From: Bradyrhizobium erythrophlei
GTDB taxonomy: Bacteria; Pseudomonadota; Alphaproteobacteria; Rhizobiales; Xanthobacteraceae
Length of the DNA stretch: 64,000 bases
Direction: 5' to 3'
Assembly (NCBI RefSeq): GCF_900142985.1
Contig: NZ_LT670849.1
Span: forward strand, 4,790,501-4,854,500
The notes under the pieces are model-generated. The model saw nothing but the letters and a program-made list of their open reading frames with translations, had not been told where the DNA came from and searched no databases. Shown here in pieces: positions 43,507 through 51,935 of the stretch. The position numbers were made by a program, and so were the translations under genes. Position 1 is the first letter of the stretch. Each line of letters begins with the position of its first letter.

Positions 43507-43947
43507 ATGACCGATCATGCATTCTTTATGGCCAAGGCCTACGACCAGGCGCTGGCGAGCTATCAAAGCGGCGGCGTGCCCGTCGGCAGCGTGCTGGTTC
43601 GTGGCGGCGAGATCGTCGGCGAGGGCCACAACCAGCGGGTCCAGAAGTCCGACCCGATCGCGCATGGCGAAATGGATTGCCTGCGCAGGGCCGGACGGCA
43701 GCGCAGTTACCGTGACACGGTGATCTATACGACGCTGTCGCCGTGCATGATGTGCACGGGTACGATCATCCTGTTCAAGATCCCGACGGTCGTGATTGGC
43801 GAGTGCGTCAATTTCGGTGGCAACGAGCAATTGTTGCGGGACCGCGGCGTCAACGTGATCGACCTGAAGGATCCACGATGCATCGAGCTGATGGCGCGGT
43901 TCATCCGCGAGCGGCCGGATATCTGGAACGAGGACATCGCGGAGTAG
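43507..43947 (+). CDS. Cytosine deaminase, fungal (FCY1) type
   Basis: The 146-residue zinc deaminase belongs to the cytidine-deaminase fold, not the TIM-barrel CodA type. It has HGE (H53, E55) and SPCMMC (C80, C83). It matches yeast cytosine deaminase in GGVPVGSVLVRGGEIVGEGH, DTVIYTTLSPCMMCTG and the C-terminal ERPDIWNEDIAE, so the residues contacting cytosine (F103, W140, D143) appear conserved. The reaction would be cytosine to uracil with ammonia release. It converges with a pyrimidine-like transporter operon. Confidence 0.85.
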   Translation: MTDHAFFMAKAYDQALASYQSGGVPVGSVLVRGGEIVGEGHNQRVQKSDPIAHGEMDCLRRAGRQRSYRDTVIYTTLSPCMMCTGTIILFKIPTVVIGECVNFGGNEQLLRDRGVNVIDLKDPRCIELMARFIRERPDIWNEDIAE

Positions 43948-43983
43948 CGTCCGCGTTCGCGGCTGTTTCTTGCGGCAAATAAA

Positions 43984-44010
43984 AAGACGGGGCCGATACG
44001 GCCCCGTCTT
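43984..44010 (-). terminator. Intrinsic terminator, 12-base perfect stem
   Basis: AAGACGGGGCCG (43984-43995) pairs with CGGCCCCGTCTT (43999-44010) around ATA. On the minus strand it is followed by TTTTATTTG, so it terminates the transporter operon that ends at 44041. The + strand lacks a U-run after the stem. Confidence 0.88.
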
Positions 44011-44040
44011 CCAGGAATCAGGTAAGGGCGGATCGCGTTA

Positions 44041-45027
44041 CTACTTCATCGCGTCATAGACGGCGAAGGAGTAGGCGCCTTCCGGCTTCTTGGTGATGAC
44101 GGGATCGGAGCCGCCCGCCATCAATTCGGCGACCGTGCGGTCGTAGTCCTTGACGTCGAGCTTGCCGTTGCTCTCGCCGAGCAGCTTGGCGACCTCGCCC
44201 ATCATGCGCTTCTGGTCCTTCTCGGTCTTGGCGCCGGTGGTGTCGGCGGCGAGAATGATCTTCACGGCTTCGTCAACATGGGTCTTGGCGTAGTCCCAGC
44301 CCTTCATCGAGGCCTTCACGAACTTCGCCATCTTGGCGACGAAGGCCGGGTCCTTCAGGTTCTTCTCCAGAACGTAGAGCCCGTCTTCCAGCGTTGCCAC
44401 GCCCTCGTCTTCGTACTTGAAGACCACGAGCTGGCTCGGCTTGTAGCCGCCGTCGATCACCTGCCAGTATTCGTTGTAGGTCATGGTGGAGACGCAGTCG
44501 GCCTGCTTCTGCAACAGCGGATCGACGTTGAAGCCCTGCTTGATGACCTTCACGCCGGCTGGCGAGGCGTCGGTCTTGAGGTTGAGCTTCGACATCCAGG
44601 ACAGGAACGGATATTCGTTGCCGCCATACCAGACGCCGATGGTCTTGCCCTTGAAGTCGGTGGGCTTCTTGATGCCGGTCTCGGCGCGGCAGGTCAGCAT
44701 CAGCCCGGAGCGCTTGAAGGTCTGCGAGATGTTGACGAGCGGCACGCCCTTTTCGCGCGAGGCGAGCGCGGACGGCATCCAGTCAACGGTGACGTCGGCG
44801 CCGCCGCCGGCGATGATCTGCGGCGGGGCGACGTCGGGGCCGCCCGGCTTGATCGTGACGTCAAGGCCTGCGTCCTTGTAGAAGCCCTTCTCCTTGGCGA
44901 CGTAGTAGCCGGCGAACTGCGCCTGGGTGACCCATTTGAGCTGAATGGTCACGGAATCGGCGGCCTGGGCGGACGAAACCGCAAGACCGAGCGCGAGACC
45001 GGCGGTGATAGCGAGACTCTGTTTCAT
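44041..45027 (-). CDS. NMT1/ThiY-type ABC transporter substrate-binding protein (pyrimidine-type)
   Basis: The 328-residue periplasmic protein starts at the ATG at 45027 (GGGG upstream), giving signal peptide ...AVSSAQAADS; the ORF's extra N-terminus to 45258 overlaps the permease gene. Core motifs are IQLKWVTQAQFAGYYVAKEKG and GVWYGGNEYPFLSWM, typical of NMT1/THI5-like proteins such as ThiY, which binds a pyrimidine. The three genes upstream form its transporter. Pyrimidine specificity is inferred from family and cytosine deaminase/uracil-type neighbours. Confidence 0.85.
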   Translation of the reverse strand: MKQSLAITAGLALGLAVSSAQAADSVTIQLKWVTQAQFAGYYVAKEKGFYKDAGLDVTIKPGGPDVAPPQIIAGGGADVTVDWMPSALASREKGVPLVNISQTFKRSGLMLTCRAETGIKKPTDFKGKTIGVWYGGNEYPFLSWMSKLNLKTDASPAGVKVIKQGFNVDPLLQKQADCVSTMTYNEYWQVIDGGYKPSQLVVFKYEDEGVATLEDGLYVLEKNLKDPAFVAKMAKFVKASMKGWDYAKTHVDEAVKIILAADTTGAKTEKDQKRMMGEVAKLLGESNGKLDVKDYDRTVAELMAGGSDPVITKKPEGAYSFAVYDAMK

Positions 45028-45058
45028 GATTAACCCCAAATCAAAGGACCTTGCCGAC

Positions 45059-46180
45059 CTAGGTCCGATACGATGGATGCCAGAAAGTTGTCGCGCGTTC
45101 GGCCAGCGTGACACATCCGTAGAAAGCCATTCCCGCGAGGGCCGCGAGTGCGATCTCCGCCCAGACCATGTCGATGGCCATCCGGCCGGCCTCGGTGGAG
45201 ATGCGAAACCCGATTCCCTGCGTCGGTGTCCCGAAGAACTCCGCGACGATCGCGCCAATCAGCGCCAGCGTCGCGTTGATCTTGAGCGCATTGAAAATAA
45301 AGGGCAACGCCGCCGGTAAGTAAAGCTTGGCGAGCGTTTGCCGGGGGCTTGCCGCATAGGAGCGCATCAGGTCGCGCTCGATATGGCCGGACGCGGAAAG
45401 GCCGGCAATGGCGTTCACCAGCATCGGGAAGAACGTCACCAGAACCACCACGGCCGCCTTCGACGGCCAGTCGAACCCGAACCACATCACCATGATCGGC
45501 GCGACGCCGACCAGCGGAAGGGCGGAAAAGAAATTGCCGAGCGGCAGCAGGCCGCGGCTCAGGAACTGGTAGCGGTGGGCGAGGATGGCGACCAGAAGGC
45601 CTGCGCCGCAGCCGATCGCGTATCCGATCAGCACGCCCTTGATGAAGGTCTGGGTGAAGTCTTGGGCGAGCGTCGGCAGCGAGTTTGCAAACCGCGAAGC
45701 CGCCGCACTCGGCGCCGGCAGCAAGACCGGCGGCACGCCGAAGCCGCGCACCGCGACTTCCCAGAGATAAAACACCGTTAGCCCGAACAATAACGGCACC
45801 AGCAGGTTCACGGCGCGTTGCTGCGGACGGCGCAACCGCCGCAGGTTCGCAAGATTGACGAGCACGAGCGCAACCGCAAGCCAGGCTGCGATCGCGATCA
45901 TCCAGAAGCCGGTCTGCGCCGAACCCGCGACCAGATCATCGCGCAGCAGCATCAGCGAAGCGGTCGCCGCGAGCGCCGCGCCAATGAGGCCCGCAACCGT
46001 CGCGCGGCTGTCGGCGAACCAGGCCGCGAGCAGGAACAGAACCCCTGCGGTCGCCGCGATTTCGCAGATGATCTGCCGCGCGGCAAGCGGCTGCGCCTCG
46101 GGCGCCAGCGACAGCGCAAAGGCAAGCGCGATGGCGCCGGCAGCGAGCAGGAATCCGAGCCGTAGCTTGCGCGCCTCCAT
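45059..46180 (-). CDS. ABC transporter permease with N-terminal four-span extension
   Basis: The 373-residue permease starts at the ATG at 46180, overlapping the upstream permease stop (TGATG). The C-terminal 250 residues are an ordinary SsuC-like permease (EAA loop SYAASPRQTLAKLYLPAALP). The N-terminal about 120 residues add four hydrophobic spans (LGFLLAAGAIALAFALSL, VAGLIGAALAATASLMLL and two more), absent in the usual 250-residue family members. The role of the extension is unknown. Confidence 0.82.
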   Translation of the reverse strand: MEARKLRLGFLLAAGAIALAFALSLAPEAQPLAARQIICEIAATAGVLFLLAAWFADSRATVAGLIGAALAATASLMLLRDDLVAGSAQTGFWMIAIAAWLAVALVLVNLANLRRLRRPQQRAVNLLVPLLFGLTVFYLWEVAVRGFGVPPVLLPAPSAAASRFANSLPTLAQDFTQTFIKGVLIGYAIGCGAGLLVAILAHRYQFLSRGLLPLGNFFSALPLVGVAPIMVMWFGFDWPSKAAVVVLVTFFPMLVNAIAGLSASGHIERDLMRSYAASPRQTLAKLYLPAALPFIFNALKINATLALIGAIVAEFFGTPTQGIGFRISTEAGRMAIDMVWAEIALAALAGMAFYGCVTLAERATTFWHPSYRT

Positions 46181-47100
46181 CAGTGCGCTCCCATGCGAGC
46201 GTTGACGCCGCGCTCGACCAGGCCGACCAGACCGATCAGGCTGGATGCGAGCAACGCAGAAGCAACCAGCGCCGCCCAGATCTGGACGGTCTGGCCGTAG
46301 TAAGAGCCTGCAAGCAGCCGCGCGCCGATCCCGGCCTCGGCGCCGGTCGGCAACTCCGCGACGATGGCGCCGATCAGCGAGATCGTGATCGCGACTTTCA
46401 GGCTGGCAAAGAGATACGGCACCGAGGCCGGCCAGCGCAGCTTCCACAGCACCTGGCGCTGCGTCGCCGACCACGTCCGCATCAACTCGACCTGCAACGG
46501 ATCGGGCGAGGTGAACCCTTTCACCATGCCGATCGCGATCGGGAAGAAGCAGAGATAGGCCGAGATGATCGATTTCGGCAACAGGCCGTGCAGCCCGATC
46601 GCACCCAGCACCACGATGAAGATCGGCGCAAGCGCCAGGATCGGTACCATCTGCGAACAGATGATCCAGGGCAAAAGGCTGCGCTCCAGCACGCGGCTAT
46701 GCACGATCAATAGCGCGAGCGCGATTCCGAACAGCGCGCCGAGGCCGAAGCCGAGCGCGGTCGCCGACAGCGTGACCAGCGAGTGATAGATCAGGCTGCG
46801 CGGCGCCATCGGCGGATAGCCGAACACGCCATCGACAAAGGTGCTGACCACCTGGTGCGGCGCCGGCAGCAGCGGCCGCTCGGCGTCCATCGTGCCTGCC
46901 AGAACGTCGCTGATGGTGTAGGGCGTCTCTTCGCGCTCAAAAGCGTCTTTCACCAGCGACCAGTTCATCGGAACCGCGGCGACATACCAGATCGCGATCA
47001 GCGCCAGCACCATGGTGGCGACCGGCGCGTAGCGCTCGACGATGGCGCGTTGGATGAGCGAGGGCGCGCGCGCCGGCAGTGCCAGCGAGCTACTCGACAT
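46180..47100 (-). CDS. ABC transporter permease (SsuC-like)
   Basis: The 306-residue permease has an N-terminal span and six C-terminal spans with EAA loop MRTWSATQRQVLWKLRWPAS. A periplasmic loop (residues about 45-80) is longer than in SsuC. It precedes the extended permease, so the two probably form a heterodimer. It lies five bases after the ATPase gene. Confidence 0.85.
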   Translation of the reverse strand: MSSSSLALPARAPSLIQRAIVERYAPVATMVLALIAIWYVAAVPMNWSLVKDAFEREETPYTISDVLAGTMDAERPLLPAPHQVVSTFVDGVFGYPPMAPRSLIYHSLVTLSATALGFGLGALFGIALALLIVHSRVLERSLLPWIICSQMVPILALAPIFIVVLGAIGLHGLLPKSIISAYLCFFPIAIGMVKGFTSPDPLQVELMRTWSATQRQVLWKLRWPASVPYLFASLKVAITISLIGAIVAELPTGAEAGIGARLLAGSYYGQTVQIWAALVASALLASSLIGLVGLVERGVNARMGAH

Positions 47101-47105
47101 GAGCG

Positions 47106-47906
47106 CTATTCGTCATAAGAGTGTCCCGCGCGCAAGCCATTGCGCACCCGCTGCGCTATTTTCAGGAATTCCGGCGTCTCGCGGATTTCCAGCGAACGAT
47201 CCGCCGGGAAGTCGCAATCGATGATGTCGATGATGCGGCCGGGCCGCGGCGACATCACCACGATCTTGGTCGAGAGAAACACCGCTTCCGGAATCGAATG
47301 GGTGACGAACAATACCGTCTTTTCCGTCGACTTCCACAATTGCAGCAATTGCTCGTTGAGGTGGTCGCGCACGATTTCATCCAGAGCGCCGAACGGCTCG
47401 TCCATCAGGAGCATCGCGGGATCGAACGACAGCGCGCGCGCAATCGAGACGCGCTGCTGCATGCCGCCGGACAATTGCCAGGGAAACTTGCGCTCGAAGC
47501 CTTTGAGGTTGACCATCGCAAGATAACGCTCGGCGCGAATCTGCTGTTCGTTCTCCGAAAAGCCCATGATCTCGAGCGGCAGCTTGAGGTTTTTCTCGAT
47601 CGTGCGCCAGGGAAACAGCGCCGGAGCCTGGAATACATAGCCGTAGCTGCGCGCCAGCCTCGCGTTCTCCGCCGTCATGCCGTTGACCAGCAGTGTGCCG
47701 GAGGTCGGCTGCTGCAAGTCGGCGATGACCCGCAGCATCGTGGTCTTGCCGCAGCCGGACGGGCCGATGAAGGAGACGAACTCGCCTTCGGCAATTTGCA
47801 GATCGACATTGGACAGGGCCTCGACCCGGCCGTCCGCGGTCTCGAACGTCAGCGAGATCGCTTTCGCCTCGACCACCAGCCGTTTGGACGCCGGCTCGGC
47901 GGACAT
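47106..47906 (-). CDS. NMT1-type ABC transporter ATPase
   Basis: The 266-residue ATPase has Walker A GPSGCGKTT, Q-loop YVFQAPALFPW, signature LSGGMQQRV, Walker B LLMDEPFGALD and switch VTHSIPEAV. I start it at the ATG at 47906 with GGAG upstream; the frame continues to 47942. It heads the four-gene transporter operon, divergent from the molybdenum hydroxylase operon. Confidence 0.88.
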   Translation of the reverse strand: MSAEPASKRLVVEAKAISLTFETADGRVEALSNVDLQIAEGEFVSFIGPSGCGKTTMLRVIADLQQPTSGTLLVNGMTAENARLARSYGYVFQAPALFPWRTIEKNLKLPLEIMGFSENEQQIRAERYLAMVNLKGFERKFPWQLSGGMQQRVSIARALSFDPAMLLMDEPFGALDEIVRDHLNEQLLQLWKSTEKTVLFVTHSIPEAVFLSTKIVVMSPRPGRIIDIIDCDFPADRSLEIRETPEFLKIAQRVRNGLRAGHSYDE

Positions 47907-48218
47907 TACGTCAATACTCCTGACGGATGAGGGCCGCGACATTCATTCACTCGGGGAAAGGCCGGCCTGCGGATCGCTGGCGACCGAAATACTGCGTTTT
48001 GGCGATGCCATATCCGAATAGTGGCAAAAGCGATGGCCAGAGGCGCGCACAATGTTTGCGCAGCCCGATAGAAAGTTGAGCAGGGTTGCGCCCCATTTCC
48101 ACGCAGTTTGGCCGACAATGCCTGCACCCCGGTTTTGACTTGCCCGACTTCGCGACAGATAATCGAAATTGCTGCGTTCGCGAAGCGGGCGCGAAAGCCA
48201 CAAAACCGCGCGCGCATC
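47907..48218. other. 312-base divergent intergenic region
   Basis: It separates the transporter operon (minus) from the hydroxylase operon (plus) and carries the plus-strand promoter below. No regulator gene is nearby and I see no clear large palindrome. Short frames here have no support. Confidence 0.5.
48135..48163 (+). promoter_or_regulatory. Sigma70-type promoter of the hydroxylase operon
   Basis: TTGACT (48135-48140) and GATAAT (48158-48163) are separated by exactly 17 bases. The predicted start near 48170 leaves about 50 bases of leader. This is the best sigma70-like promoter I see in the window. Confidence 0.6.
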
Positions 48219-49094
48219 ATGAAGCCTGCCTCATTCAAATACATCGCCGCCTCCTCCCTCGACCAGGCGTTGTCCCTCAAGGCCGAGTATGGCGACGAGG
48301 CGCGATTCCTGGCCGGCGGCCAGAGCCTGATCCCGGCCATGAACTTCCGCTTGGCCCGTCCTGACGTGCTGATTGACCTCAACCGCCTGCCCGAACTGGC
48401 CGGAATCGACCAGTCGAAGGGTCAGACTATAAGGGTTGGCGCCATGACGCGATATCGGGCGCTGGAGCGGGATCAGGCCTTCCTGAAGTCCTGCCCGTTG
48501 TTTGCCGACGCGCTGCCGCATATCGCCCATCCGCAGATCCGTAACCGCGGCACCATCGGCGGCAACCTTTCCCATGCCGATCCGGCCTCCGAACTGCCGG
48601 CGATCGCCACCGCGATGCAGGCCCGCATGACGATCAGGTCGTCCAAAAGCGAGCGCGAAATCGATGCATCGGAGTTCTTCGCAGGCCTTCTGACGACGAG
48701 CCTTGAGGCGGAGGAAATGCTGACCGAGATCGCCTTTCCGGCGCCGCGCCCACGTTCGGGAAGCTGTTTCATGGAGGTCGCGCGGCGGCGGGGCGATTTT
48801 GCGCTGGCCGGCGTCGCCGCGATCGTCACCCTGGACGATCAGGGCAAATGCGCAGGCGTGCGGCTGGCGCTCTGCGGCGTCGGCGATACGCCGGTTGACG
48901 CCAGCGATTCGGCGGCGTCTCTCATCGGACAAGCCTGCTCTGAGGCGGCGATCGAGGTGGTCGCGGCCAGCGTGCAAAGCGCGATCGACCCGCCGGGCAA
49001 CGTCCATGCGAGCGCCGACTATCAGCGCCACATCGCTGGCGTTCTGACGCGCCGGGCGCTCGCGGCCGCGCATGAGCGGGTCGCTCATGCCTGA
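48219..49094 (+). CDS. Molybdenum hydroxylase FAD-binding subunit (CoxM/XdhB-like)
   Basis: The 291-residue subunit carries the FAD motifs AGGQSLIPAMNFRLARPDVL near residue 30 and RNRGTIGGNLSHADPASELP near 110. It transfers electrons from the Fe-S subunit to FAD. The start is the ATG at 48219; the frame is open to 48108. It ends overlapping the Fe-S subunit gene. Together with the next two genes it forms an (alpha-beta-gamma)2 molybdo-flavoenzyme. Confidence 0.9.
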   Translation: MKPASFKYIAASSLDQALSLKAEYGDEARFLAGGQSLIPAMNFRLARPDVLIDLNRLPELAGIDQSKGQTIRVGAMTRYRALERDQAFLKSCPLFADALPHIAHPQIRNRGTIGGNLSHADPASELPAIATAMQARMTIRSSKSEREIDASEFFAGLLTTSLEAEEMLTEIAFPAPRPRSGSCFMEVARRRGDFALAGVAAIVTLDDQGKCAGVRLALCGVGDTPVDASDSAASLIGQACSEAAIEVVAASVQSAIDPPGNVHASADYQRHIAGVLTRRALAAAHERVAHA

Positions 49095-49578
49095 TGCGGC
49101 CCACGACGTTGCCTTGACGGTCAACGGCACGTCCTATCGCGGCACGATCGAGGCGCGGATGCTGCTGAGTGATTTCCTGCGCCACGAATTGAAACTTGCC
49201 GGCACCCATGTCGGCTGCGAACATGGCGTCTGCGGCGCCTGCACGGTGCTGCTCGACGGCGCGCCGGTTCGCTCCTGCCTGATGTTTGCGGTGCAGGCCA
49301 ACGGCAGCACGCTTTCCACCATCGAGGGGCTGGCCTCGGCATCCGGCGATCTCAGCCCGTTGCAGGCGGCGATGCACGAACATCACGGCCTGCAATGCGG
49401 CTACTGCACGCCCGGCATCCTGATGACCATGACCGCTTTCCTGCGCGAGCACACGTCGCCCTCGGAAGACGAAGTACGCGAGGCGTTGTCCGGCAACCTC
49501 TGCCGCTGCACCGGCTATCAGAACATCGTCGATGCCGTCCTGAAAGCAGCCGAGACGATGCGGGCGGCCGCGCCATGA
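49087..49578 (+). CDS. Molybdenum hydroxylase [2Fe-2S] subunit (CoxS-like)
   Basis: The 163-residue subunit has the two cluster signatures: C44, C49, C52 and C64 in CEHGVCGAC with its distal cysteine (plant-type cluster), and C104, C107, C139 and C141 in CGYCTPG...CRCTGYQ (proximal cluster). I take the ATG at 49087 rather than 49072. It overlaps the preceding gene by eight bases and the following by four. Confidence 0.92.
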   Translation: MPDAAHDVALTVNGTSYRGTIEARMLLSDFLRHELKLAGTHVGCEHGVCGACTVLLDGAPVRSCLMFAVQANGSTLSTIEGLASASGDLSPLQAAMHEHHGLQCGYCTPGILMTMTAFLREHTSPSEDEVREALSGNLCRCTGYQNIVDAVLKAAETMRAAAP

Positions 49579-51935
49579 CCACGCGTTTTTTCGGCGCGCC
49601 CATCAAACGCAACGAGGACAAGAAACTCCTCACCGGACGGGCGTTGTTCATCGACGACGTCGAATTGCCGGGCATGGTGCACGCCGCCTTCCTGCGCAGC
49701 CAGGTCGCGCACGCCAGGATCAAGCACATCGACGTGTCGGAGGCACTCAAGCGCGACGGTGTGATCGCGGTCTATACCGCGCATGACCTTGGGCCCTATT
49801 GGCAACCGGGCCCGCTATTGGTTCCGCCACCGCCGATTCCCGGCAGCATCTTCAACACGCGCACCCATGTGCCGCTTGCCAAGGACATGATCCGCTGTGC
49901 CGGTGAGCCGATCGCGATCGTGGTCGCGGAAAACCGCTACATCGCCGAAGACGCACTCGATGATATCGCCGTCGAACTGCAAATTCTCCCCGCGGTGGTC
50001 GATCTCGAAAAGGCCCTGCAAAAAGGCTCCGCGCTGGTTCACGACGACCTCGGCAACAATGTCGCGGCCCATGTGCGGCAGACCAAGGGCGATTACGCCA
50101 GGGCGGCGGCGAAGGCCCACCGGACGATCAAGCGGCGTTTTCGCTACGAGCACGGCATCTCCTCGCCGATCGAGACCCGCGGCGTGGTCGCGCAATGGGA
50201 CGCGCGCGCCGAGCATATGACGGTGTGGGATACGACGCAGGCGCCGGTATTCGTGCGCAACGTGCTGGCCGGCGCGCTCGGGCTGGGCGAAGCCCAGGTG
50301 CGGGTGATCGCGCCGTTCGTCGGCGGCGGCTTCGGCCCGAAGATCATGATGCTCTACCCGGAGGAGGCGACGCTGCCTTGGATGGCGATGCGGCTGAATC
50401 GTCCGATCAAATGGATCGAGGACCGCTTCGAGCATTTCGTCGCGACCACGCATGAACGCGGGCAGATTCACGACGCGGAAATCGCGGTTGCCAAGGACGG
50501 TCGCATTCTCGGGGTGAAGGACATTTTCCTTCACGACAACGGCGCCTATAACCCTTACGGCTTGACGGTGCCGATCAACAGCCAGTGCACGCTGCTCGGT
50601 CCCTATGTGATCCCGGCCTATGACTCGACGTTCACGTCGGTGTTCACCAGTCTCACGATCGTCACGCCCTATCGCGGCGCGGGCCGCCAGCACGGCGTGT
50701 TCGTGATCGAGCGGCTGCTCGACCTCGCCGCCCGCGAACTCGGCATCGATCCCGCCGAAATCCGCCGCCGCAATCTGATCCCGAAAGATGCGTTCCCGTT
50801 CAACAACGAGATCATCTACCAGGATTTTGCACCGCTGAGCTATGACAGCGGCAATTACGAGCCGGTGCTCGACAGGGCGCTGGCCGCGATCGGCTACGAT
50901 CATTTCATCAAGGAAGAGCAACCGAAACTGCGGGCGCAGGGGCGCTGCGTCGGCGTTGGTCTCGCCTGTTATGTCGAAGGCACCGGCATCGGCCCTTATG
51001 AGGGCGCGAAGGTTCAGGTGCGCACCAATGGCAAGGTCAGCGTCGCGACCGGCGTCGGCACGCAGGGGCAGGGACATTTCACGAGCTTTGCGCAGATCGT
51101 GGCCGAACAGCTCGGCGTCGACGTGACCGATGTCGACATCGTCACCGGCGATACCGATCGTTTCTACTGGGGCGCCGGCACCTTCGCCAGCCGCGGCGCG
51201 GTCGTTGCCGGCAATGCGGTGAACGAGGCCTCGCTCGTGGTACGCAAGAAGGCGCTGAAATTGGCGAGCGAAGCCTTCGAATGTTCGGAGGAAGACCTGG
51301 TGCTCGCCGACGGCAAGGTCTCGATCATAGGCATCCCGGAAAAGTTCATCCGCCTCGGCGAACTCGCGCAGCGCGCCAATCCGATGCGCGGCGCGGTCAA
51401 GCCCGGCACCGAACCCGGACTGGAATCGACGCAATATTTCGGCCCGCCGAGTGGCTCTACCGCGAACGGTGTCCATGCGATGATCGTCGAGGTCGACCCC
51501 GAGACGTTCCAGTTGCAGATTCTCAAGTACGTCGTGGTGCACGACTGCGGCACCGTGATCAATCCGATGATCCTGGAGGGACAGATCCACGGCGGCGTGG
51601 CGCAGGGCATCGGAAATGCGTTCTACGAGAAACTGTCTTATGACGATCAGGGGCAGTTGCTGAATGCCTCGCTCGCCGACTACCTGCTGCCGACCTCGCT
51701 TGACGTGCCGCGGATGACGCTCGATCACACCGTGACGCCGTCGCCGCTCAACCCGCTCGGCATCAAGGGCGCGGGCGAGGCCGGCGCCATCCCGGTCGGG
51801 CCGCTGTTTGCGCAGGCAATCGAGGACGCGCTTCAGCTCGGGGATCGCGGCATCGAGCTTCTAGAGATTCCGTTGAGCCCGAGCCGCGTGTTCGAACTGA
51901 TCGGCGAGGGCAAAGCTGAAGGAAGCGGAGCATGA
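49575..51935 (+). CDS. Molybdenum hydroxylase molybdopterin subunit (XDH/CoxL family, not CO dehydrogenase)
   Basis: The 786-residue subunit binds molybdopterin cytosine dinucleotide or relatives. The substrate loop is PYRGAGR (residues 365-371), unlike the AYRCSFR of true form-I CO dehydrogenase but near the AYRGAGR of form-II-like enzymes. The catalytic glutamate is E735 in KGAGEAGAIP. Other motifs are GQGHFTSFAQIVAEQLGVD and GGGFGPKI. Its neighbours (a ring-opening amidohydrolase and a pyrimidine transporter) suggest it hydroxylates an N-heterocycle, possibly uracil to barbiturate. Confidence 0.9.
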   Translation: MTTRFFGAPIKRNEDKKLLTGRALFIDDVELPGMVHAAFLRSQVAHARIKHIDVSEALKRDGVIAVYTAHDLGPYWQPGPLLVPPPPIPGSIFNTRTHVPLAKDMIRCAGEPIAIVVAENRYIAEDALDDIAVELQILPAVVDLEKALQKGSALVHDDLGNNVAAHVRQTKGDYARAAAKAHRTIKRRFRYEHGISSPIETRGVVAQWDARAEHMTVWDTTQAPVFVRNVLAGALGLGEAQVRVIAPFVGGGFGPKIMMLYPEEATLPWMAMRLNRPIKWIEDRFEHFVATTHERGQIHDAEIAVAKDGRILGVKDIFLHDNGAYNPYGLTVPINSQCTLLGPYVIPAYDSTFTSVFTSLTIVTPYRGAGRQHGVFVIERLLDLAARELGIDPAEIRRRNLIPKDAFPFNNEIIYQDFAPLSYDSGNYEPVLDRALAAIGYDHFIKEEQPKLRAQGRCVGVGLACYVEGTGIGPYEGAKVQVRTNGKVSVATGVGTQGQGHFTSFAQIVAEQLGVDVTDVDIVTGDTDRFYWGAGTFASRGAVVAGNAVNEASLVVRKKALKLASEAFECSEEDLVLADGKVSIIGIPEKFIRLGELAQRANPMRGAVKPGTEPGLESTQYFGPPSGSTANGVHAMIVEVDPETFQLQILKYVVVHDCGTVINPMILEGQIHGGVAQGIGNAFYEKLSYDDQGQLLNASLADYLLPTSLDVPRMTLDHTVTPSPLNPLGIKGAGEAGAIPVGPLFAQAIEDALQLGDRGIELLEIPLSPSRVFELIGEGKAEGSGA

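Noticed and set aside
43290..43715. 141-residue plus-strand ORF overlapping cytosine deaminase
   Set aside because: Wrong frame over the deaminase and across the promoter; composition is atypical.
49815..51728. 637-residue minus-strand ORF opposite the molybdenum hydroxylase
   Set aside because: Antisense shadow; the plus strand has all catalytic motifs of the family.
48219..51935. CO dehydrogenase (coxMSL)
   Set aside because: The active-site loop is PYRGAGR, not AYRCSFR, and the context is N-heterocycle catabolism.
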